From an uncultured Lacinutrix sp. (GTDB lineage: Bacteria > Bacteroidota > Bacteroidia > Flavobacteriales > Flavobacteriaceae): a stretch of DNA of 38,067 bases. The DNA is taken from positions 1 to 38,067 of the forward strand of contig CAKZMU010000017.1 of NCBI GenBank assembly GCA_937129145.1, given 5' to 3'. This document shows, in pieces, positions 31,613 to 38,067 of this stretch. The translations under genes and the position numbers were made by a program. Numbering within the stretch: the stretch's first letter is position 1; every line of letters begins with the position of its first letter. The notes beneath the pieces are model-generated. The model was not told where the DNA came from, searched no databases, and worked only from the letters and a program-made list of their open reading frames with translations.

Positions 31613-33589
31613 ATGTCAACAGGCGTTTTTATTTTACATTCCAATAACACCCCAGCAGGTGACCAACCCGAAGCAATCGCACAAATTGTTTCTGGAATAG
31701 AGTCGGGAGCAACCCATCAAACACTTAAAGGTATTACAGGTTCAGGTAAAACCTTCACAATGGCAAACATCATCCATCGGTTAAAACGTCCAACGTTGAT
31801 TCTTGCACCCAACAAAACACTAACAGCACAGTTATATCAAGAAATGAAACAGCTTTTTCCTGAAAATGCGGTTGAGTTTTTTGTTTCGTATTATGATTAT
31901 TTTCAACCTGAAATGTACCTACCTGGTAGCGACCGTTTCATAGAAAAAGATTCGTCAATTAATGAGCAATTAGAACGATTACGTCTTTCAACTACAAAAT
32001 CACTTATTGAGCGAAAAGATACAATTGTAGTAGCATCCGTTTCATCTATTTATGGATTGGGTGACCCTAAAGATTATAAGGCGCTTCAAGTGCATCTTGA
32101 ACTCGGGATGCCGATTCTTATTGATGAGTTCGAAAAACAACTTTCATCAGTACAATATGACCGTACACAGCATAGTTTAAAAAGAGGGGTTTATAAAATT
32201 GATGGAAATACAATCGATATTTTCCCTGCCGATTCTGAATATAAGGCAGTACAGTTGGTAATAGATAATGGAAAGGTTAGTTCGTTAAGATATATCGATT
32301 CAGCATCAGGAAACCATATAGAAGACATCACACAATACGCTGTGTCACCAAAAACGTTATTTGCACCGTCCCATGTACAGGCATCCGAAGCGGCAGACCA
32401 GATTTTATTAGAGATGGAAGAGCGTATTGCCCAACTTAATCAAGAGAATCGATTAATAGAAGCAGACCGTCTCTACGAACGCATTACAGATGATGTTAAT
32501 ATGCTCAAAACTGTTGGGTATTGTTCCGGAATGGAAAATTATGCAAGTTACTTTAGTGGGCGTGACCCAAAACTACCGCCAACAACACTTCTCGACTACT
32601 TGCCTAAAGACGGTCTTTTGTTCATCGATGAATCTCACGTAATGATTCCGCAAATATCGGCAATGTATAAAGGCGACCAAGCACGTAAGGACACGCTTAT
32701 TGATTACGGTTTTAGATTGCCTTCGTCAAAGAATAACCATCCATTGAGTTTCGAGGAGTTTGAGAAATTAAAACCACAAACAATTTTTGTTTCTGCGACT
32801 CCAGGAGCATATGAGTTAAAAGTCTCAAAAGGAAGGGTTGTTGAACAAGTTGTTAGGCCTACAGGCTTACTTGACCCTGTTGTAGAAGTACGACCTAAAG
32901 ATAATGCTATTGAAGATTTGTTGGGCGAAATAAAAACCTGTGTAGAAGCAGGCAATCGAGTTTTGATTACTACACTCACAAAGGTTGCAGCAGAAAGTCT
33001 TCACGAATTTATAGTAGATAAAGGTTTTAGGGCACGATATTTACATTCGGATTTTAAAACTATTGAGCGTACAGAAATCATCAACGGATTAAGAGCAGGC
33101 GAATTTGATATTTTAATAGGAATAAGCCTATTGCGTGAAGGATTGGACATTCCAGAAGCTTCCTTAATGGCTATTTTAGATGCTGACCATGCAGGGTTTT
33201 TGCGTTCGGTTAATGCATTAATACAAATGATTGGTCGTGTGGCCCGTAACGTCAACGGAAAAGCTATTATGTATGCAGATAATATTACACCTGCTATGAA
33301 AGAGGCTATTGATGAAACCGAAAATCGCAGGAAACGACAAATAGCCTATAATGCAGAACATAATGTTACACCAGTAACTTCGGCAAGAAAACTGAATGTT
33401 GAAGATGAGAGCGTGGAAGAAACATTCTCCCACCCAAAAGATTTTTGTGAGAATCTTGATGAACTTTGTGAAAGGATTACAGAAAAAGAGCAACAACTTT
33501 TGGTAGCTTCTAATGATAAGGATGAACAAACTATAATGAAAATCCGTCAAGAATTAGATAATCTATACAGGCAGTATATTTATATGTGA
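31613..33589 (+). CDS. uvrB: UvrABC system protein B (orphan copy)
   Basis: A 658-residue full-length UvrB, the damage-verification helicase of nucleotide excision repair. Walker A is GITGSGKT (40-47). The beta-hairpin region is FFVSYYDYFQPE (about 89-100), with YYDYF where most UvrBs have YYDYY. DESH is the Walker B, GISLLREGLDIPE and QMIGRVARN are the C-terminal helicase motifs, and a UVR domain (about 620-655) binds UvrC. uvrA and uvrC are not adjacent. Its position in the cargo block suggests a second, mobile uvrB that would work with host UvrA and UvrC. A TATCTTTA near-box lies about 50 bases upstream. Confidence 0.94.
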   Translation: MSTGVFILHSNNTPAGDQPEAIAQIVSGIESGATHQTLKGITGSGKTFTMANIIHRLKRPTLILAPNKTLTAQLYQEMKQLFPENAVEFFVSYYDYFQPEMYLPGSDRFIEKDSSINEQLERLRLSTTKSLIERKDTIVVASVSSIYGLGDPKDYKALQVHLELGMPILIDEFEKQLSSVQYDRTQHSLKRGVYKIDGNTIDIFPADSEYKAVQLVIDNGKVSSLRYIDSASGNHIEDITQYAVSPKTLFAPSHVQASEAADQILLEMEERIAQLNQENRLIEADRLYERITDDVNMLKTVGYCSGMENYASYFSGRDPKLPPTTLLDYLPKDGLLFIDESHVMIPQISAMYKGDQARKDTLIDYGFRLPSSKNNHPLSFEEFEKLKPQTIFVSATPGAYELKVSKGRVVEQVVRPTGLLDPVVEVRPKDNAIEDLLGEIKTCVEAGNRVLITTLTKVAAESLHEFIVDKGFRARYLHSDFKTIERTEIINGLRAGEFDILIGISLLREGLDIPEASLMAILDADHAGFLRSVNALIQMIGRVARNVNGKAIMYADNITPAMKEAIDETENRRKRQIAYNAEHNVTPVTSARKLNVEDESVEETFSHPKDFCENLDELCERITEKEQQLLVASNDKDEQTIMKIRQELDNLYRQYIYM

Positions 33590-33667
33590 TAGAATAGATA
33601 TTTAATACAGTTAGTTTTTCTATTGTTTCAAGTAAAACTAAATGAACTTTTAGTAAAGCATCAAAAA

Positions 33668-34666
33668 ATGAAAGCAATACAATTTACAGGCTACGGTGAT
33701 ATTTCTGAAAAAGTAATAATTTCTGAAATACAAAAACCAATCTTAAACAAAGATGAAGTGCTCATTGAAACCCGTTCTGTTAGTGTTAATCCTTTGGATA
33801 TTAAGGTAATTGAAGGAAAACTTAAAGCAGTACGTAAATTCAAACTGCCAGCTACTTTAGGATATGATGTCAGTGGTATTGTAGTGGATAAGGATAAAAA
33901 TGTAACTGATTTCAATATTGGAGATGAAGTTTTTTCAAAAGTTAATAAACAAGGAACTTTTACAGAGTTCGTAGTTGTACACAAAGATATTATTAGCCTA
34001 AAGCCCAAGAATGTAAATTTTGAGGAAGCTGCCAGTTTACCACTTGTAGGATTAACAGCAATTCAGGCTTTAAAACGCGGAAAATTAAAAGAGGGAGATA
34101 AGGTTTTAGTTCATGCTGGTTCTGGTGGTGTAGGTTCATTTGCTATTCAATACGCAAAATACAAGGGAGCCTATGTGTATACTACTACCAGTACAGAAAA
34201 TGTTGAATGGGTGAAGAAACTTGGGGCTGATGTTGTTATTGATTATAAAAGTCAAAACTATTTAGATATTGTAAGTAATGTTGATTTGGTATTAGATACA
34301 CTTGGCAACAAATTTACCGAAGATGCTTTTAAGGTTATTAAAACTGGAGGGAAAGTAATATCGCTTGTTGGTCCTATTGACAAAGAAACTGCCAGCCGGA
34401 TGAAGTTGAATTTTTTCGTTAAATTAATTTTAGCTTGGCGAAGAAGAAAAATCACTAAACATATTCGATTAAAGTCAGCCTACTACAGTTTAATTTTTAT
34501 GAGAGCTAATGCAAAACAACTCAATGAAATTGCTGAACTTGTAGAATCAGGAATAGTGAAGACCAATTTAGATAAGGTCTTTACCTTTAATGATGCTTTG
34601 CAAGCATTGCTTTATGTTAAAAAAGGACGAACAAAGGGAAAAGTTGTTATAAATGTAAAGGCATAA
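33668..34666 (+). CDS. Quinone oxidoreductase-like MDR-family NAD(P)-dependent reductase
   Basis: A 332-residue zinc-free medium-chain dehydrogenase/reductase starting at ATG 33668 (MKAIQFTGYGD). An upstream TTG at 33623 would add unrelated residues. It has a GroES-like domain (about 1-120), then a Rossmann domain with VLVHAGSGGVGSFAIQYAK as the NADPH-binding loop. The usual zinc cysteines are absent, as in zeta-crystallin-type quinone reductases. It probably reduces quinones or reactive alpha,beta-unsaturated carbonyls. It is convergent with fdhA, and a hairpin terminator between them serves both. Confidence 0.82.
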   Translation: MKAIQFTGYGDISEKVIISEIQKPILNKDEVLIETRSVSVNPLDIKVIEGKLKAVRKFKLPATLGYDVSGIVVDKDKNVTDFNIGDEVFSKVNKQGTFTEFVVVHKDIISLKPKNVNFEEAASLPLVGLTAIQALKRGKLKEGDKVLVHAGSGGVGSFAIQYAKYKGAYVYTTTSTENVEWVKKLGADVVIDYKSQNYLDIVSNVDLVLDTLGNKFTEDAFKVIKTGGKVISLVGPIDKETASRMKLNFFVKLILAWRRRKITKHIRLKSAYYSLIFMRANAKQLNEIAELVESGIVKTNLDKVFTFNDALQALLYVKKGRTKGKVVINVKA

Positions 34667-34720
34667 CAAGTAAAGCCTTGAACAATAACAAACAATTTTT
34701 TATTACTAAATCGGTATAAA

Positions 34721-34750
34721 AAAGGGGATAATTTTTAAATCATCCCCTTT
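34721..34750. terminator. Bidirectional terminator between the MDR gene and fdhA
   Basis: AAAGGGGAT (34721-34729) and ATCCCCTTT (34742-34750) form a 9-bp stem with a 12-base AT-rich loop. T-runs follow on both strands: TTTAATTTTAT on plus, and six Ts after CCCC on minus. It suits the two convergent genes. Confidence 0.75.
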
Positions 34751-34773
34751 AATTTTATCTATTTTCTTTGAAA

Positions 34774-35973
34774 TTAATAACGTCCCTTTAGCATACCGTG
34801 TGGATCGATAACAAACTTCTTATTCGAGCCATCAGAAAAATCTTGATAAGCTTGAGGTGCTTCATCTAAAGTAATAACCTCTGGGTTCATAATAGTTTTC
34901 ATAGAGATTCTATCCCAAAGAATGGCTTGCATTATCTGATAATTGTATTTCCCTATCGGTGCCATACCTGTCTGGATACGTAATGATTTTAACCAGCCTT
35001 TACCCCAATCAACAGTCAGTTTTCCTTGTTTAGCGTTTTCATCTCTTCCGCCCGGGTCAACAGGAGTATAAATCCCTGGAATGCCTATACCACCACTTGC
35101 ACGTACAACGTCAAAGAGGTCATTGATTACGGCATTCGGATTTTCTTTCTTATAATCCTCATCCCCATGTCCGTGTGCTTCATATCCAACAGCATCTACT
35201 CCTGCATCTACTTCAGGAACTCCAAGAATTTGCTCAATTTGTTCAGCTACGCTTGCATCCAAAGTTAAGTCTACGGTTTCCATTCCTGCTTTTTTCACCA
35301 GTTCTAAACGGTCTTTGTTCATATCACCAACAATGACGCATGATGCTCCCAAAAGTTTAGCAGATTCGGCAGCACATCGACCTACAGGTCCTGCACCAGC
35401 AATATAAACAGTCGACCCCGTAGTAACACCTGCGGCAAAAGCACCGTGGTATCCTGTTGGAAGAATATCAGACACTAATGTTAAGTCCAGCATTTTATCC
35501 AATGCCTGCTCCCTGTCTGGAAATTTCAGTAATTGAAAATCAGCATAAGGTATTAAGCAATATTCCGATTGTCCACCAAGCCATCCGCCCAAATCAAAAC
35601 CATAAGCACCTACAGGAGCTTCTGGATTAACTGTCTCACATACATCAGTATTTCCTTTCTTACAATTTCTACAACGTCCGCAGGAAACATTGAAAGGTAC
35701 GGAGACTATATCTCCTACTTTTAGAAATTCAACATCTTTACCAATCTCTACAACTTCACCCGTAATTTCATGACCCAATACATGTCCAACAGGAACAGTA
35801 AAACGTCCTCTAAAAATGTGTTGGTCACTACCACAAATGTTGGTAGAAACCACTTTAATGATTACGGCATGATGAATATCTTTTCCTCTTGGATCTTGAA
35901 ATTTGGGATAGGCAATATCATTTACTTCTAAATTCCAAGCCCCTTTGTAGACAACTCCTCTGTTACTTGACAT
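34774..35973 (-). CDS. fdhA: Glutathione-independent formaldehyde dehydrogenase (zinc MDR family)
   Basis: A 399-residue zinc-dependent dehydrogenase resembling Pseudomonas putida formaldehyde dehydrogenase/dismutase, which oxidises formaldehyde without glutathione using tightly bound NAD. Catalytic zinc ligands are C47 (ICGSDQH) and H68 (LGHEI). Structural zinc cysteines are C98, C101, C104 and C112. The NAD-binding IAGAGPVGRCAAESAKLLGA follows, and the family insertion with DAVGYEAHGHG and GIYTPVDPGG is present. It should detoxify formaldehyde and similar aldehydes in the cytosol. It is divergent from dps, with 231 bases between. Full length, no truncation. Confidence 0.92.
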   Translation of the reverse strand: MSSNRGVVYKGAWNLEVNDIAYPKFQDPRGKDIHHAVIIKVVSTNICGSDQHIFRGRFTVPVGHVLGHEITGEVVEIGKDVEFLKVGDIVSVPFNVSCGRCRNCKKGNTDVCETVNPEAPVGAYGFDLGGWLGGQSEYCLIPYADFQLLKFPDREQALDKMLDLTLVSDILPTGYHGAFAAGVTTGSTVYIAGAGPVGRCAAESAKLLGASCVIVGDMNKDRLELVKKAGMETVDLTLDASVAEQIEQILGVPEVDAGVDAVGYEAHGHGDEDYKKENPNAVINDLFDVVRASGGIGIPGIYTPVDPGGRDENAKQGKLTVDWGKGWLKSLRIQTGMAPIGKYNYQIMQAILWDRISMKTIMNPEVITLDEAPQAYQDFSDGSNKKFVIDPHGMLKGRY

Positions 35974-36114
35974 ACTTTTTTGTGTTTTAGTTAATTGATT
36001 TCTTTTTTACCAACCTTTTGGTGATGTAAATATAAGCAAATTATTGCTAATTATAAAGTTAAATTATCCTGTTTCGTATCATTTAGAGTTACTTTTAGTA
36101 TCTAACAAATGTTT

Positions 36115-36133
36115 CTTGAACAAATATTTCAAG
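36115..36133. promoter_or_regulatory. Operator-like inverted repeat between fdhA and dps
   Basis: CTTGAA (36115-36120) and TTCAAG (36128-36133) are perfect 6-bp arms with a 7-base spacer, 71 bases before the dps ATG. It could be a shared regulatory site for the divergent pair. No match to a specific regulator is claimed. Confidence 0.3.
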
Positions 36134-36204
36134 TAAAATTTAATCCTTAAATTAGACAGATTATCATTACACTTAATAGAAACACCTTATAAACATCATT
36201 AATT

Positions 36205-36675
36205 ATGAAAACACATATTGGATTAACAAGTGAAAATGCTAATGCAGTTGCAGAAATATTATCTAAACTATTAGCAGATGAGTATATACTTATCACAAAG
36301 ACTAAAAAGGCACACTGGAATATAGAAGGAGCAGACTTTAAACCGATGCATTTGTTTTTTGAAGAACAGTTTGGACAAATAGATGGTTTTATTGATACCG
36401 TTGCAGAACGTATTAGAAGTATAGGTCATTATACACCAGGTACTTTAGCCGAATTTTTGGATTTAACCCATCTTACAGAAAAATTCGAAGGCAAGAACAA
36501 TAGTAACGATTATATTAAAGCATTACTGTCTGACCATGAAAGTATTGTTTACTCTATTCGTGAAAACATAAATAACATAAATAATTCTTACAATGATGAA
36601 GGTACTTCTGGTATGTTGGGGTCATTATTGGAAGAGCACGAAAAAATGGCTTGGATGCTTCGAGCAAGCTTATAA
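36205..36675 (+). CDS. dps: Dps family ferritin-like DNA-protection protein
   Basis: A 156-residue Dps of normal size. Dps dodecamers oxidise and store iron with hydrogen peroxide and shield DNA in starvation or oxidative stress. The inter-subunit ferroxidase ligands are all present with the usual spacing: H37 (KAHWNIEG), H49, D64 and E68 (QIDGFIDTVAERI). The N-terminus is short and not strongly basic, so DNA binding may be weak. The gene is divergent from fdhA and stands alone. Within the cargo block it fits an oxidative-stress role. Confidence 0.94.
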   Translation: MKTHIGLTSENANAVAEILSKLLADEYILITKTKKAHWNIEGADFKPMHLFFEEQFGQIDGFIDTVAERIRSIGHYTPGTLAEFLDLTHLTEKFEGKNNSNDYIKALLSDHESIVYSIRENINNINNSYNDEGTSGMLGSLLEEHEKMAWMLRASL

Positions 36676-37030
36676 TAAATGAGTTGTTAAGGATTTAAAG
36701 GAATTGAGGATTTAGAGTAATTTTATTTTGGTCAATATTCCTGTAAATATCTTAAATTCAATGCTGTAATTACATCAGCAGACGAATTTTGGTCGTAGGT
36801 CTTTTGAGAATACTGCTTAAACAAAAACCTGAAAAAGACCACCGCATCAGCTGTACGAACACGGTTAAGGAAACGAGGATTTTAAATCCTCATTTCTTTG
36901 TGTAGTAATACAGTTTCCTTATTTCCTTAACTTCCTCACTTTCTGTTAATAACTGTTTATATCTTTTTCTTACTTCTTTTTTTCTTTTTCTTACATTAGA
37001 CAAAATCTGACAAGTCTAATTAATGCTATT
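36676..37030. other. Structured non-coding region between dps and the XRE regulator
   Basis: No convincing gene in 355 bases. It has three perfect inverted repeats: GGTCTTTT/AAAAGACC (36798-36805, 36833-36840); GTTAAGGAAA/TTTCCTTAAC (36864-36873, 36922-36931); and, nested in the second, GAGGATTT-T-AAATCCTC (36875-36891). A pyrimidine-rich tract (about 36960-36993) and the operator-like repeat at 36996-37019 follow. Confidence 0.6.
36996..37019. promoter_or_regulatory. Operator-like inverted repeat upstream of the XRE gene
   Basis: TTAGAC (36996-37001) and GTCTAA (37014-37019) are perfect 6-bp arms separated by 12 bases, 11 bases before the ATG. A direct GACAA repeat lies within. The position suggests autoregulation by the XRE protein, as for control proteins of restriction-modification systems. 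Confidence 0.45.
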
Positions 37031-37336
37031 ATGGAGTTTGGCGAATACATACGCTCATTACGCGAAAAGCGCAATTTGCTATTAAGGGAAATGGCTGCTA
37101 ATATCAATATGGATGTGGCTTATTTAAGCAAGATTGAACGAGGAAACCGTTTGGCAAGACGAGAGCAGGTAATAGCATTTGCAAAAGAATTAAAAGTAGA
37201 TGAAAGCAAATTAATTAAGCTTTGGATGTCCGAACAGATTGTACAAATGATAAAAAACGAAAAAGACAGTACGGAAATCCTTAAAATAGCTGAAGAAAAA
37301 ATAACACCCGCTTGGAATCCACCGCCTGGGCTATAA
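37031..37336 (+). CDS. XRE-family HTH regulator, C-terminally truncated by a chimeric join
   Basis: The N-terminal ~90 residues are an XRE/cro-type HTH (YIRSLREKRNLLLREMAANI, then VAYLSKIERGNRLARREQVI) followed by helices, AT-rich like the rest of the window. The last residues (about 92-101, TPAWNPPPGL) are encoded by the foreign GC-rich DNA and are not part of this family, so the true C-terminus is missing. In Bacteroidota such proteins often sit upstream of restriction-modification or DNA methylase genes as regulators. Whatever it controlled is lost beyond the join at about 37297-37306. Confidence 0.8.
   Translation: MEFGEYIRSLREKRNLLLREMAANINMDVAYLSKIERGNRLARREQVIAFAKELKVDESKLIKLWMSEQIVQMIKNEKDSTEILKIAEEKITPAWNPPPGL
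37297..37306. other. Probable chimeric junction (Bacteroidota to alphaproteobacterial DNA)
   Basis: Left of here the sequence is AT-rich and encodes the XRE protein. Right of here it is GC-rich and encodes, on the minus strand, the start of MnhB. Both reading frames lose their family sequence at the same few bases. No transposase, integrase or repeat is present at the join. Confidence 0.85.
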
Positions 37337-37452
37337 TCACCATGAAACTGCACATAAAACGCAAAGAGCGCGATGAGTGGAATGAGGAATTTGCTGATAA
37401 CGCGCAGCAAAACATGCGGATCGCGGCCAAAGCCAGGGGGGTGTTCGCTCAT
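37297..37452 (-). pseudogene. mnhB: Na+/H+ antiporter subunit MnhB (MrpB), 5' fragment
   Basis: About 52 residues from ATG 37452 match the start of MrpB/MnhB: a hydrophobic helix (VISKFLIPLIALFAFYVQ), then the family signature FHGDYSPGGGFQAGVIF. After this the frame runs into Bacteroidota DNA and the similarity stops. MnhB is one subunit of the multi-subunit Mrp Na+/H+ antiporter in the inner membrane. It overlaps the upstream DUF4040 gene by 4 bases (ATGA), normal operon packing. The truncation is attributed to the join rather than to real gene decay. Confidence 0.85.
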
Positions 37453-38067
37453 GATTGAGGCTCCCCATAATTAGGCGCAGATGCCGCTGGTTCTTGCGTC
37501 TCAGCCACGCGGTTGTCCACGGCCAACGCCGCCGACGGCGCGGTGCGGTCATTGATCATCACGCCGTTGGGACGCGCAATCCAGCGGCCCGCATTGCCGT
37601 TCAGACCGAGCAACAGCAACACGCCCAAACCAGCGGAGAAAATCACGACGACTTCGCCGAATGTATCATAGCCACGGTAGCTGGCCAGAACAGCGGTCAC
37701 GACGTTGGGTATCTTAATTTCTTCCGCCGTTTTTGCGATGAAATCCATCCCGACATAGGCATTGGCAGGGGAGTTCACATCCCCGTAAGCTGGCATATCA
37801 CCCACCGCGTAAAGCATGGCGACACCCGCGACGAGAACCACAGCCAGTGCGCCCAGTTGGCGACGCATGGGTACGGGTGTAGATTTACGGTCGGCCAATA
37901 ACATCGCCGATAACATCAACACGGTGGACACCCCTGCACCCACGGCGGCTTCGGTAAAAGCGACGTCGACGGCATCAAGGGAAACAAACCAGGCCGCGCT
38001 GAGCAAGGAATAGGCGCCCTGCAACATGACAACACCAAAGAGCGAGCGCATGCGCACAATCGCGAAA
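37449..38067 (-). CDS. DUF4040/MbhD-type Mrp antiporter subunit, partial at the right edge
   Basis: A reading frame open through the right edge (at least 206 codons; 5' end outside). It contains RSLFGVVMLQGAYSLLSAAW and LDAVDVAFTEAAVGAGVSTVLML, typical of DUF4040/MbhD domains of the MrpA C-terminal region or a separate subunit. A further membrane segment and a proline/alanine-rich tail follow. It directly precedes mnhB, as in alphaproteobacterial Mrp operons. High GC, unlike everything left of about 37300. A GTG at 38057 is in frame, but the real start is probably further upstream because the family sequence continues to the edge. Confidence 0.82.
   Translation of the reverse strand, partial: FAIVRMRSLFGVVMLQGAYSLLSAAWFVSLDAVDVAFTEAAVGAGVSTVLMLSAMLLADRKSTPVPMRRQLGALAVVLVAGVAMLYAVGDMPAYGDVNSPANAYVGMDFIAKTAEEIKIPNVVTAVLASYRGYDTFGEVVVIFSAGLGVLLLLGLNGNAGRWIARPNGVMINDRTAPSAALAVDNRVAETQEPAASAPNYGEPQS

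Noticed and set aside
23134..37300. Second copy of the mnmE 3'-end core (attR)
   Set aside because: I looked for TGTATCGGGAAG-like strings through the window and found none. Partial likeness such as GGAAGTAAG near 26543 is inside coding sequence.
37120..37452. 110-residue minus-strand ORF as a complete gene
   Set aside because: Only the first ~52 codons are MnhB. The rest is the antisense of the XRE gene read across the chimeric join.
37455..37901. Plus-strand 148-residue Arg/His-rich ORF in the GC-rich end
   Set aside because: It is a shadow of the DUF4040 antiporter gene; high GC gives long spurious frames.

Overview
The first ~37.3 kb is AT-rich DNA from a member of the Bacteroidota, most likely Flavobacteriaceae. 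The signs are TAnnTTTG-type -7 promoter boxes, weak or absent Shine-Dalgarno sequences, and family-typical genes (DUF3822 beside rsmD, DUF6090 proteins, a RecD-like helicase, BT4734-type primase plus DUF3987). The last ~760 bases (from about 37300) are abruptly GC-rich and carry a Mrp/Mnh cation-antiporter fragment of alphaproteobacterial type. Both genes meeting at that point are broken, so the right end is best read as a chimeric join.

Region 1 (1-23133) is chromosomal housekeeping. In order it holds: rsmD (5' end only), DUF3822 and a membrane protein; a RecD-like helicase; two tandem DUF6090 genes; a DUF4126 protein; a Kdo/lipid block (kdsB, HAD phosphatase, a KdnB-like Fe-alcohol dehydrogenase, a PlsC-like acyltransferase); CMD and VOC proteins; a galM-like lipoprotein with an apparent frameshift in its signal peptide; a membrane protein; a third DUF6090 gene; yebC; a REP-like palindrome; a pterin dehydratase; an RmlD-like SDR; gcvT; an M24 aminopeptidase; two divergent alpha/beta hydrolases; thrC; a TlpA-like lipoprotein; and mnmE.

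Region 2 (23134-~37300) looks like an integrated mobile element placed directly after the intact 3' end of mnmE. Left to right it has a promoter; four GTTG motifs; a block of helically phased 10-bp repeats; a zinc-ribbon/HTH excisionase-like gene; a tyrosine integrase; an unknown gene translationally coupled to the integrase; a dense cluster of inverted and hexamer repeats; two small HTH genes; a VirE_N-type primase; and a PriCT_2-DUF3987 helicase-like gene that contains two palindromes. Next come genes mostly linked to stress: bestrophin, YqhA, a Gre factor, an orphan UvrB, an MDR quinone reductase, glutathione-independent formaldehyde dehydrogenase and Dps. The region ends with a structured non-coding stretch and an XRE regulator with its own operator-like repeat. 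No relaxase, coupling protein or second attachment site is visible, so the true right end is unknown.

How the genes fit together: the integrase/xis block would move the element, and the HTH/primase/helicase block would replicate it. The cargo would protect DNA, RNA polymerase, iron and aldehyde balance under stress. The element reading rests on gene content and the mnmE position; the cargo's shared function is inferred.
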